A stretch of DNA of 28,354 nucleotides, from positions 1 to 28,354 of the IMG/VR virus record IMGVR_UViG_3300022752_000301. One strand, 5' to 3'. The stretch is from a virus. The notes below the pieces were generated by a model, which ran no database searches, was not told the origin of the DNA, and saw nothing but the letters and a program-made list of their open reading frames with translations. Both the position numbers and the translations under genes were made by a program. Shown one piece after another: positions 7,065 to 12,483 of the stretch. Positions within the stretch are counted from its first letter, which is position 1; each line of letters starts with the position of its first letter.

Positions 7065-7431
7065 TCTCCATACCCATTCGCATCATACATTTCTTCTTTA
7101 AAGTTTCGTAGCTATCGTAGCCGTTACCTAAGACTCCTAGTTCACGAGCTTTGTTTTCAATACCTTGTTGGCTAAACATCCAAGACCTGTCCACTTTTTC
7201 TTTAACTGGGGTCATGTCTAAAACATCTTCCCATCGTGCAGCGTTTAACCAACTAGCAGGGTACGGGATATAGTCTATTTCGGTGCGTTTAAGCTGCCAA
7301 TGTCTAAGGTGTTTAGGCAAGGCTTCTAAGGCTTCACGCTGCTCAAGGTCAGTCAATCGTTTCCAAGCAATCTCAGCTTTTTTCTTTGCGACCTTTTTGG
7401 GCCAATTTACCCAAAACTTTTCAAAATCCAC
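7057..7431 (-). CDS. Replication initiator-like protein (lambda O/DnaT-type C-terminal region)
   Basis: A 124-residue protein starting at GTG with FEKFWVNWPKKVAKKKAEIA, then a central IDYIPYPASWLNAARWEDVL. These match the conserved tail of phage replication proteins and helicase loaders, where F-x-x-[FW]W-x-x-[YW]P-K-K-x-x-K and P-x-P-x-x-W-L-x-x-x-R-W recur. Here the usual N-terminal winged-helix DNA-binding domain is absent, so only the partner-binding part is present. The start has GGGGG four bases upstream. The family is convincing; stand-alone function is not established. The missing domain could be encoded elsewhere in the genome. Confidence 0.7.
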   Translation of the reverse strand: MDFEKFWVNWPKKVAKKKAEIAWKRLTDLEQREALEALPKHLRHWQLKRTEIDYIPYPASWLNAARWEDVLDMTPVKEKVDRSWMFSQQGIENKARELGVLGNGYDSYETLKKKCMMRMGMEID

Positions 7432-7439
7432 ACATCCCC

Positions 7440-7586
7440 CTATTTTGTTGCAAGTATATAAAGTCCAATATTACTAAAAGCATAACCGCTATATACAACT
7501 GCCATAGCTGTATTACCTTTAAAGCCTTGTTCTATACCTATATAGGCATAAATAAGCCCCGTCACAATAATTAACCAAGAACTCAT
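7440..7586 (-). CDS. Small membrane protein, 48 residues
   Basis: A short ORF, MSSWLIIVTGLIYAYIGIEQ then FKGNTAMAVVYSGYAFSNIG, predicted to have two short hydrophobic segments (about residues 4-18 and 27-45). Its ATG overlaps the stop of the 209-residue gene as ATGA, and its stop is followed by the GGGGG site of the next gene. No family is recognised. It probably inserts into the inner membrane; many phages carry such small membrane proteins in early operons for host takeover or superinfection control, but nothing here tells which. Confidence 0.65.
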   Translation of the reverse strand: MSSWLIIVTGLIYAYIGIEQGFKGNTAMAVVYSGYAFSNIGLYILATK

Positions 7587-8212
7587 AATGCGTCAAAGTT
7601 ATAGAACCATTCATCTTTGGCAGCCCATTTAGCGTGGTTCTCAACGCTATAGACCTCGGTAGGTATTTTAAAGTCGGGAGTCTTTAATACAGCAGGCACA
7701 AGCGATACATCGTACCAAAGGCATCTGTTATTGGGCTGGCAGGCAAACTGCCCGTTATCTAGCTTAATAAAGTTATACGACTTATGTTCCTCAACCCCCT
7801 CGCTAAAGCTCGTATCCAAGCGGTTAGCTTCAGGGCTGGCAAAGTCAATCGTGAACAGGTAATTACCAAAGTGAAACTGTTTGTCTTTACCAAAAAACTT
7901 CACTTTTAGACCTCGTAAATTAGACTTCTCAATCACCGCCATATCGTATGACAGGCAATCCCATATCTGTAGGTGGTCTAAGGGAAGTAATGATTCTACT
8001 GGCTTCCACACATAAGCATGAATTGGCAGTTTGTCGTAAAGCGCACCATACTCAGTCAACATAGACTCTATACGAAATGCTTGACCCTTAATAGCCTTGG
8101 CGGTCATCCATACACAAGGTTCTAGTTCTCCTTGTCCTGACTCGTGGTTATAAAGAAACTCCCTGCGTACAAAGCATTTTACTGGCGGTATGTTAGCTAC
8201 TAAAAATGTCAT
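7583..8212 (-). CDS. Conserved phage protein of unknown function, 209 residues
   Basis: First gene of the leftward early operon. It starts MTFLVANIPPVKCFVRREFL and continues as a mixed alpha/beta protein with no Cys/His cluster, Walker motif, or membrane helix. Recognisable stretches are HAYVWKPVESLLPLDHLQIW, LRGLKVKFFGKDKQFHFGNY and RCLWYDVSLVPAVL. I recall uncharacterised phage proteins of this type but cannot name a family. GGGGGA lies about 6 bases before the ATG, and a promoter with an overlapping operator-like palindrome is 45-75 bases upstream. Early, regulated expression and proximity to replication genes suggest a DNA-metabolism or host-takeover role. Confidence 0.75.
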   Translation of the reverse strand: MTFLVANIPPVKCFVRREFLYNHESGQGELEPCVWMTAKAIKGQAFRIESMLTEYGALYDKLPIHAYVWKPVESLLPLDHLQIWDCLSYDMAVIEKSNLRGLKVKFFGKDKQFHFGNYLFTIDFASPEANRLDTSFSEGVEEHKSYNFIKLDNGQFACQPNNRCLWYDVSLVPAVLKTPDFKIPTEVYSVENHAKWAAKDEWFYNFDAL

Positions 8213-8236
8213 TGAATCCCCCGTAAAGCCTGTAGG

Positions 8237-8250
8237 TTAAGTTTACTTAA
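8237..8250. promoter_or_regulatory. Operator-like palindrome TTAAG-TTTA-CTTAA
   Basis: A 14-base element with perfect 5-base arms and a 4-base spacer. The same architecture occurs inside both rightward early promoters, at 9744-9757 and 11722-11735. Here it lies at the predicted transcription start of the leftward operon. The likely ligand is the Cro/YdaS-like regulator at 9431-9679; that link is inference. Confidence 0.5.
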
Positions 8251-8256
8251 TAATTA

Positions 8257-8286
8257 ATTATATAGGTACTTTCCCTTATATGTTAC
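8257..8286 (-). promoter_or_regulatory. Predicted sigma70 promoter of the leftward early operon
   Basis: On minus, GTAACA (8281-8286) and a consensus TATAAT (8257-8262) are separated by 18 bases. The predicted start is near 8250, immediately followed by the operator-like palindrome. The -35 box matches four of six consensus positions. It would drive 8212 down to 5775. Confidence 0.55.
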
Positions 8287-8324
8287 ATAAAGTCGGTTAA
8301 TGTAACTTTTATATAACTTTATGT
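8282..8324. repeat. Overlapping inverted repeats upstream of leftward promoter
   Basis: Two interleaved inverted repeats share the same left arm region: GTTACAT (8282-8288) with ATGTAAC (8300-8306), and ACATAAAGT (8285-8293) with ACTTTATGT (8316-8324). They cover the -35 box of the leftward promoter and the end of the HNH gene. There is no U-run, so a terminator is unlikely; a second regulator-binding site is more plausible. Confidence 0.5.
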
Positions 8325-8945
8325 ATTGATTGTTTTCCAATCGGTTGTATCCCAGTTGCCTTTACCATGATTACATTCATGGCATAAAACTTGTAAGTTG
8401 TTTATATCTAAAGCAAGCTCAGGGTGCGTTTTTCTAGGCTTTATGTGGTCAACATTCATAGTTGCCCCGTTTTCAGGCGTAGCACCGCAACAAAGGCATT
8501 TGCGGCCATATTTAATTAATGCTTCCATTCTTAATTTACGCCATTCGTAAGATTTTAAGAACGCAGCACTAGCTACATTGTTGGGCTTGGTAACCTCAAC
8601 TTTTGAGGGCAATTTTTGTAAATACGATAAATTTTTAGGGGTTATTTGGCGTGGTTTTTCTTCTAAGTCAAAGGTTATTTTGCGTATGACATAGCTTTTA
8701 GACTTTGTAACTGGCGGTTCGGGTTTATGTATTTCTTTTTGGCGCACAAGGTAAGTTTCGATTGTGCCAATATTTTTTTTGACAAATTTACGAGGATTTG
8801 TGTTGTTGCGAAAAATGCCAATTTTTCCTAATGCTTTAACGCATAAATCATATGGTGATACACCTTCAAATTGACTGTGTTCTTTTCCTAAAACAAGAAG
8901 GTTAAATTTATTAATAAGTATTAAGTTCTGTTGTTCTCTACCCAT
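8319..8945 (-). CDS. HNH endonuclease
   Basis: A 208-residue protein with a C-terminal HNH domain: WRKLRMEALIKYGRKCLCCG (zinc CxxC), MNVDHIKPRKTHPELALDI (catalytic DH), and NNLQVLCHECNHGKGN (second zinc pair and final H/N). The N-terminal ~130 residues are basic, rich in Lys and Pro, and unassigned; they may bind DNA. The domain is complete and likely active on double-stranded DNA. It follows a 183-base AT-rich region, with an AAGGTG site about 10 bases before the ATG. It could be a homing endonuclease or an early nuclease. The gene ends inside inverted repeats of the next promoter. Confidence 0.85.
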   Translation of the reverse strand: MGREQQNLILINKFNLLVLGKEHSQFEGVSPYDLCVKALGKIGIFRNNTNPRKFVKKNIGTIETYLVRQKEIHKPEPPVTKSKSYVIRKITFDLEEKPRQITPKNLSYLQKLPSKVEVTKPNNVASAAFLKSYEWRKLRMEALIKYGRKCLCCGATPENGATMNVDHIKPRKTHPELALDINNLQVLCHECNHGKGNWDTTDWKTINT

Positions 8946-9128
8946 ATAGATAGTTCACCTTAAAAGAAAAACAAGAAACAAAACTACAAACCCCCCCTAC
9001 CCCCCCAAGATTTGAGAAGATACCCTGACAATTCAGGAAAGACCAAAACAAAGAAGAAAAAGAAAACATCAACTCTCTAATCAAGAAAACTGGTGTTTTC
9101 TCTTTCCTCACTCGCAGAAATAGAAAAA
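8946..9128. other. Noncoding polypurine/polypyrimidine region with G-tract
   Basis: No convincing gene lies here. On plus it is strongly A-rich with few T; on minus it is pyrimidine-rich. It contains C7-TA-C7 at 8991-9006, a hairpin CCTGA-CAAT-TCAGG at 9024-9037 and another AGAAAAC-TGGT-GTTTTCT at 9084-9101. Together with the structured RNA candidate next to it, it could be a replication origin or the leader of the HNH gene. Both are inferences. Confidence 0.5.
8991..9006 (-). repeat. G7-TA-G7 tract, potential G-quadruplex
   Basis: The minus strand reads seven G, TA, seven G. This provides four runs of three G with loops of 1, 2 and 1 bases, which suffices for an intramolecular quadruplex. 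It lies in the leader of the HNH gene and next to the structured RNA. Confidence 0.6.
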
Positions 9129-9246
9129 CCCCATAAGGTAGCTCTAAGTTGATACCACTTAACAAAAGAATCCACGACTTTTGCTAAATGCTCAAAGCTA
9201 CCCTATAGGGTCTTGTGGATTGCAACAAACAGGTATCACTCTGCCC
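9121..9246 (-). ncRNA. Candidate structured noncoding RNA with pseudoknot potential and U-run end
   Basis: Seen on minus: a 20-bp stem between 9210-9191 and 9148-9129 (16 Watson-Crick pairs, four G-U wobbles, no mismatch), followed by UUUUU at 9128-9124. Inside is a 6- to 8-bp stem, 9183-9178 with 9168-9163, whose 9-base loop holds GUGGAUU. That loop can pair with AAUCCAC at 9221-9215. UGAUACC at 9238-9232 can pair with GGUAUCA at 9156-9150. These two helices cross the 20-bp stem, so they form a pseudoknot or an alternative fold. On plus, the four wobbles become mismatches, so minus is the functional strand. It may be a discrete RNA of about 120 bases, or an attenuator upstream of the HNH gene. 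No known family is recognised. Confidence 0.6.
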
Positions 9247-9250
9247 CTAC

Positions 9251-9280
9251 AGTATAAAACAAATTATTGTTGTGTGCTAA
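9251..9280 (-). promoter_or_regulatory. Predicted promoter of the structured RNA
   Basis: On minus, TTAGCA (9275-9280) and TATACT (9251-9256) are 18 bases apart. The predicted start lies near 9244, in GGGGC, just before the first pairing element of the RNA. The -35 box overlaps the end of the 56-residue gene. The -10 box matches five of six positions. Confidence 0.45.
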
Positions 9281-9434
9281 TTTTTGATAATTGTATTGTT
9301 GTTTCTTCTTCAAGCTGTTTTACAAGGGTTGTAATTAACTTTGCAAATAAAAGGGCATTACCCTCGCCTTCAATATCCAAATGGGCTACAAGCCCATCTA
9401 CAGTTACTTTAATGGTTGCGACTGTTGTTGTCAT
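9264..9434 (-). CDS. Small protein co-transcribed with the regulator, 56 residues
   Basis: The ORF MTTTVATIKVTVDGLVAHLD to KISTQQ is coupled to the regulator by an ATGA overlap. The first half reads as beta strands, and residues 28-46 (LLFAKLITTLVKQLEEE) form an amphipathic helix. There is no membrane segment or cysteine. It could be an accessory factor of the regulator, such as an anti-repressor or co-regulator, since two-gene units of this type occur in phage switch regions. No family is recognised, and the idea rests on position only. Confidence 0.65.
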   Translation of the reverse strand: MTTTVATIKVTVDGLVAHLDIEGEGNALLFAKLITTLVKQLEEETTIQLSKISTQQ

Positions 9435-9679
9435 AGTTTTTCCTTGTTAAGGTCAGGCCAAATTAAGTGAAATGAGTCAGGAAATAAGTCTTTGCGGCTT
9501 ACCAATCCTTTGGATTCTTGCTCTAACAAAGCCCCCAAATAAACCATTTTATCGGCAGGAATACCTGAGTTTTTCCACATAGACACCGCAGGTACGCTAA
9601 TTTTGCAGATTTTGGCTATTTTGGTAGGCCCACCCAGTAACTCGATAATTTGGCTATCGGTAAACACTTTTTTCTTCAT
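9431..9679 (-). CDS. Cro/YdaS-like helix-turn-helix regulator
   Basis: An 82-residue protein with a helix-turn-helix at residues 8-38: FTDSQIIELLGGPTKIAKIC, then ISVPAVSMWKNSGIPADKMV. This arrangement (LGG-x-x-x-[IV]A, then a recognition helix with A-V-S-x-W) is typical of the YdaS/Cro family of phage repressors. The protein is a single domain without a cleavable CI-type tail, so it resembles Cro more than CI. It is divergent from the rightward early operon across 119 bases, where a palindrome overlaps the promoter. It probably represses early promoters. No integrase is visible, so lysogeny cannot be claimed. Confidence 0.85.
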   Translation of the reverse strand: MKKKVFTDSQIIELLGGPTKIAKICKISVPAVSMWKNSGIPADKMVYLGALLEQESKGLVSRKDLFPDSFHLIWPDLNKEKL

Positions 9680-9731
9680 TCAATTATCTTAACATTAAAT
9701 AGTCACATTTATCCAACACTTACAAATAAAT

Positions 9732-9760
9732 TTGCACAAACGCTTAAATTGGCTTAATAT
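9732..9760 (+). promoter_or_regulatory. Rightward early promoter 1 with embedded operator
   Basis: TTGCAC (9732-9737) and TAATAT (9755-9760) are separated by exactly 17 bases. Inside the spacer and -10 box lies TTAAATTGGCTTAA (9744-9757), an imperfect TTAAG-N4-CTTAA palindrome. The hexamers and most of the spacer recur at 11710-11738. It should drive 9799-11608 and be repressed by the divergent regulator. Confidence 0.75.
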
Positions 9761-9798
9761 GGTGGTACAGCATAAGCTGTTTACTTTTGGAGATGATT

Positions 9799-10011
9799 AT
9801 GGATGACTTACAGGAATTACATAACGAAATGATGGCAGAGCAAGAACGCCTAAATATAGCTTTAGATAAGGCAGAAGATGGTGATATGTTGACATTGGCA
9901 GAAATTGACCTAATCAGGTTTCATTGTGGCTTACCCAATAAGCGTAGGATTAGCCCCATTTTGGGTACGATTTTTGACGATTTTTCTAATATTTTTGGGG
10001 GGAAACAATGA
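9799..10011 (+). CDS. Small acidic early protein, 70 residues
   Basis: First gene of rightward operon 1. The product begins MDDLQELHNEMMAEQERLNI and is acidic and helical up to about residue 45, then ends ISPILGTIFDDFSNIFGGKQ. The ATG at 9799 is six bases after GGAG and is preferred to in-frame TTG (9787) and ATG (9793) codons that overlap the RBS. It overlaps the SSB-like gene by 4 bases. No family is recognised. The position suggests a partner of the SSB/exonuclease pair or an early regulator, but nothing in the sequence proves it. Confidence 0.75.
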   Translation: MDDLQELHNEMMAEQERLNIALDKAEDGDMLTLAEIDLIRFHCGLPNKRRISPILGTIFDDFSNIFGGKQ

Positions 10012-10625
10012 TTGTGACAGGCACAACTACAGAAAAAAAAGAGTTTAAGGTAGCCCCAGTAGGGTCGCACCTAGCTCGTTTATACCGAATAATTGACCTT
10101 GGGACTCAGAAGTCCGAGTACATGGGTCAAGTCAAAATGCTACGCAAGGTCAAGTTCTTTTGGGAATTGCATGGGGATGATTTAAAGATTGAGGGCAAAC
10201 CCCTTATCCAAACACGCAACTACACGCTATCGCTAGGCGATAAGGCTTCTTTACGGAAAGACTTGGAATCTTGGCGTGGCAAATCATTTACCGATGATGA
10301 GTTGCGTGGCTTTGATTTACGCAATTTGTTAGACAAATGGTGCATGGTTACTGTTCAACACAGGACTGCCAATAACGGCAATACCTACGCTGATGCGGTG
10401 GCTATTACCCCAGTTCCTGCAATCGTACAAAAAGCGGGTGTACCACAGGGCGTAAACCCATGCGTATTGTTTGACTTGCAGAAGTTTGACCAAGAAGTAT
10501 TTGACAGCTTATCGCAAGGTTTAAAAGACCAAATCATGCTGTCAGCCGAGTACCGCAACACTTTTACCGATGTAAATAAGAAGTTGCAAGACGCAGCAAT
10601 TATTGATGACGATGTTCCATTTTAG
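10008..10625 (+). CDS. Single-stranded DNA-binding-like phage replication protein
   Basis: A 205-residue protein with an OB-fold-like beta-rich N-terminal two thirds (VGSHLARLYRIIDLG, RKVKFFWELHGDD, KWCMVTVQHRT). A short acidic C-terminus ends DDDVPF, as in bacterial SSB and phage gp2.5-type proteins, where it recruits partners. I recall uncharacterised phage proteins with TRNYTLSLGDKASLRKDLES beside exonuclease genes. GGGGGG sits 6 bases before the ATG. Together with the downstream exonuclease it suggests a recombination or replication module. SSB function is inferred from the tail and context, not from a recognised catalytic motif. Confidence 0.65.
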   Translation: MIVTGTTTEKKEFKVAPVGSHLARLYRIIDLGTQKSEYMGQVKMLRKVKFFWELHGDDLKIEGKPLIQTRNYTLSLGDKASLRKDLESWRGKSFTDDELRGFDLRNLLDKWCMVTVQHRTANNGNTYADAVAITPVPAIVQKAGVPQGVNPCVLFDLQKFDQEVFDSLSQGLKDQIMLSAEYRNTFTDVNKKLQDAAIIDDDVPF

Positions 10626-10648
10626 GGGGTAACCTTTAGGAGCGAGCT

Positions 10649-10846
10649 ATGAACCACATAATTAAAGACTTTATTGACCAAAAATATACAGTCAAGACCT
10701 TTCAAGAACGGGGCTACGATGAGGAAGTACCCATCATTGGATTTGCTCAAGATGACTTGGAAACTGTCATTAAGACTGTGGTTCAGGCTTGTGCCGACAG
10801 GGTTAAAAACTCAGACGATAGAATCGCTGTGCTACAGTTAATGTAA
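10649..10846 (+). CDS. Small protein between SSB-like and exonuclease genes, 65 residues
   Basis: The product starts MNHIIKDFIDQKYTVKTFQE and contains VIKTVVQACADRVKNSDDRI. It is soluble and helical, with one cysteine. AGGAG lies 7 bases before the ATG. The gene is separated from its neighbours by 23 and 18 bases, looser than the rest of the operon. No family is recognised; it may be an accessory to the exonuclease or SSB-like protein. Confidence 0.7.
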   Translation: MNHIIKDFIDQKYTVKTFQERGYDEEVPIIGFAQDDLETVIKTVVQACADRVKNSDDRIAVLQLM

Positions 10847-10864
10847 TGTTTAACAGGGGGATGT

Positions 10865-11608
10865 ATGTTAGTGAAAGAGAATACGAGTGAGAGTGGTCAT
10901 TGGTACTTACCCAATGGCAGTCCAGCCTATCGGGTCATTGGCAAGAATGGCAAAGAAAGAAACTCAACTGTCAAAGACGCAAGAGAACATGGCTTATTGC
11001 CCTCAGTTACCACAATTATTGGTTGTGCGTCAAAACCCGCATTGGATGTATGGAAACAACAACAAGCCATACTTGCCGCTCTTACATTACCTCGCTTAGA
11101 GGGTGAATCTGAGGAAGATTGGCTAAGTCGGGTCGTTGCTGATAGCAAGGAAACTGCCAAGCAAGCAGCAGAACGGGGAACGCAGATACATGGGGTCATA
11201 GAAGCCTTCTACGAGGGTATTTACATCCCTGAGCTACCACCCTATGTCCGAGCCGTAGAAAACGCCATAAACGAGCATTTTGGCTCACAGCTATGGATTT
11301 CTGAGAAGTCCTTTGCTTATGGTGGGTTTGGCGGTAAATGCGACCTAGTTGCCAAGTCAGGCTTTGTGGTTGACTTTAAAACGACTGAAAAAGACCTAGA
11401 CAAGCTCGATTACTTTTTCGACCACCAAATGCAACTGGCGGCTTACCGACAAGGGTTTGAGATGCCCAAAGCTCGGTGTGCGATTGTTTATGTCAACGCC
11501 CTACAAAATAAGGCTAAACTAGTCGAGATACCTGAAGATGACCTGCGAATCGGGTGGGATTGTTTTACGCATCTTTTGGCGTTTTATCGGGCAAAGAATA
11601 AACTATAA
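10865..11608 (+). CDS. PD-(D/E)XK exonuclease (RecB/Cas4-like)
   Basis: A 247-residue nuclease. RGTQIHGVIEAF gives the early His (H109), GGFGGKCDLV the first Asp (D160), VVDFKTTEK the D-x-K (D170, K172), and QMQLAAYRQG the Q-x-x-x-Y helix (to Y194). This is the RecB-family layout of phage exonucleases that resect double-stranded ends for annealing or clear host DNA. The ATG at 10865 has GGGGG five to nine bases upstream; the ATG four bases earlier opens a frame that stops quickly. It is last in operon 1, followed by a hairpin terminator. Paired with the SSB-like gene, it likely forms a replication/recombination unit. Confidence 0.9.
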   Translation: MLVKENTSESGHWYLPNGSPAYRVIGKNGKERNSTVKDAREHGLLPSVTTIIGCASKPALDVWKQQQAILAALTLPRLEGESEEDWLSRVVADSKETAKQAAERGTQIHGVIEAFYEGIYIPELPPYVRAVENAINEHFGSQLWISEKSFAYGGFGGKCDLVAKSGFVVDFKTTEKDLDKLDYFFDHQMQLAAYRQGFEMPKARCAIVYVNALQNKAKLVEIPEDDLRIGWDCFTHLLAFYRAKNKL

Positions 11609-11615
11609 TGATTAC

Positions 11616-11674
11616 GGGGTGGCGGCAATCCCCCTGCCACAATCTCCTTCACACAGAGGGCCACCCCACCTTTT
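11616..11674 (+). terminator. Hairpin terminator, possibly bistable, after exonuclease gene
   Basis: GGGGTGGC (11616-11623) pairs with GCCACCCC (11660-11667), followed by ACCTTTTA. The 36-base loop holds a small hairpin, GGCA with TGCC (11624-11638). The same GTGGC arm can instead pair with GCCAC at 11636-11640, so two exclusive folds exist. The U-run is short. It ends operon 1 and precedes promoter 2. Confidence 0.55.
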
Positions 11675-11709
11675 ATGCTGTATATCCATACATTAGGGAA
11701 AATACCTAG

Positions 11710-11738
11710 TTGCACTATATGTTAAGTTGGCTTAATAT
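11710..11738 (+). promoter_or_regulatory. Rightward early promoter 2 with embedded operator
   Basis: TTGCAC (11710-11715) and TAATAT (11733-11738) are separated by 17 bases, identical hexamers and spacing to promoter 1. The operator-like TTAAG-TTGG-CTTAA (11722-11735) is perfect here. It should drive the six small genes 11767-12766. Confidence 0.75.
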
Positions 11739-11766
11739 TTAATCGTTGTTTAACTAAGGGGGATTT

Positions 11767-11859
11767 ATGAAAGACTTTTTATTAGGTGTACTAGCAGGTC
11801 TATTAGCATTTGGCATACCTGCTATTGTTTATGTGTGGAGAACTGGGGGAATATCATGA
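11767..11859 (+). CDS. Very small membrane protein, 30 residues
   Basis: The ORF MKDFLLGVLAGLLAFGIPAI followed by VYVWRTGGIS is a single transmembrane helix from about residue 3 to 23, with a short charged tail. GGGGG lies five bases before the ATG. The stop overlaps the lipoprotein ATG as ATGA, so both are translated together. No family is recognised. It is first in an operon of tiny membrane-associated proteins under a regulated early promoter. Confidence 0.7.
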   Translation: MKDFLLGVLAGLLAFGIPAIVYVWRTGGIS

Positions 11860-12107
11860 AATACGCAATCGCACTATCAACCGCATTATTAGGGGCTTGT
11901 TCATCGTTTGAGCCACCTAACGCTACATTAGAAACAGATAAGACTGTTTTTCACATGACTCGTAGTCAGGTTATCTTGGCTATTAATGAATGTGAATCAG
12001 CCAACACAAGACCAGTAGTGATTGAGGCTAGACGCAAGATTAACGGGGTTACTACGACTGTACCCGTTGAGGTGACTTGCCATCCACGCTATAAAATCTT
12101 TTACTAG
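11856..12107 (+). CDS. Small lipoprotein, 83 residues
   Basis: The N-terminus MKYAIALSTALLGACSSFEP is a lipoprotein signal with lipobox LLGAC (Cys at residue 15). The mature part is about 69 residues and probably sits at the outer or inner membrane facing the periplasm, with two further cysteines (in NECES and VTCHP) that could form a disulfide. Start choice: GGGGGA is five bases before the ATG at 11856; a GTG at 11835 would remove the signal from the N-terminus. Rz1 spanins are lipoproteins too, but this one is in an early, regulated operon opposite the lysis genes. Superinfection exclusion is a plausible role; unproven. Confidence 0.8.
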   Translation: MKYAIALSTALLGACSSFEPPNATLETDKTVFHMTRSQVILAINECESANTRPVVIEARRKINGVTTTVPVEVTCHPRYKIFY

Positions 12108-12115
12108 GGGGTAAT

Positions 12116-12319
12116 ATGATTGGTACTGTAACGATTGGCGATACGCCTGTTGATGTATATGGCACAGAATGTCCTTCTGAACCTGATGTGGGCATTATGG
12201 GCAATTATGTTGAGATTGAGGACTTAGAAGTAGGTGGCATTAGCATCTATGAGATGGTCGTTAATAACCCAATCTTTGAACAAATCCAAGAAGCAATTAA
12301 CGATATGGTGAACTCATGA
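12116..12319 (+). CDS. Small acidic soluble protein, 67 residues
   Basis: The product begins MIGTVTIGDTPVDVYGTECP and continues with EIEDLEVGGISIYEMVVNNP, ending with an acidic helix. There is no signal or membrane segment and only one cysteine. A GGGGG site six bases upstream sets the ATG. The stop overlaps the next ATG as ATGA. No family is recognised. Similar acidic small proteins appear in phage early regions as inhibitors of host functions, but this is only a general possibility. Confidence 0.7.
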   Translation: MIGTVTIGDTPVDVYGTECPSEPDVGIMGNYVEIEDLEVGGISIYEMVVNNPIFEQIQEAINDMVNS

Positions 12320-12483
12320 AAATAAATAGTCAAATTAAGCAATTAAACAAAGAGCTTAGAGAAGTAAAAGGCCAATTAGACGAAAAAACTATGGAAATTT
12401 TAGATAAAAACATAGAAATTGCACAGTTAGAAAGAAAATTATTTATTGCTTTAAGGTTTATAACTTTAGCGGGGGAAAAATGA
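12316..12483 (+). CDS. Small coiled-coil protein, 55 residues
   Basis: The ORF MKINSQIKQLNKELREVKGQ then LDEKTMEILDKNIEIAQLER shows regular heptad spacing of Leu/Ile over roughly residues 7-45, followed by a hydrophobic stretch KLFIALRFITLAG. A dimeric coiled coil, perhaps with membrane contact at the C-terminus, is likely. It is coupled to both neighbours by ATGA overlaps. No family is recognised; it may oligomerise the small membrane proteins encoded beside it. Confidence 0.7.
   Translation: MKINSQIKQLNKELREVKGQLDEKTMEILDKNIEIAQLERKLFIALRFITLAGEK

Noticed and set aside
8938-9165. Possible 75-residue ORF on minus with Phe/Ser/Gly-rich translation
   Set aside because: It runs through the G-tract and T-rich noncoding DNA, has low-complexity composition, no good start site, and overlaps the structured RNA terminator stem.
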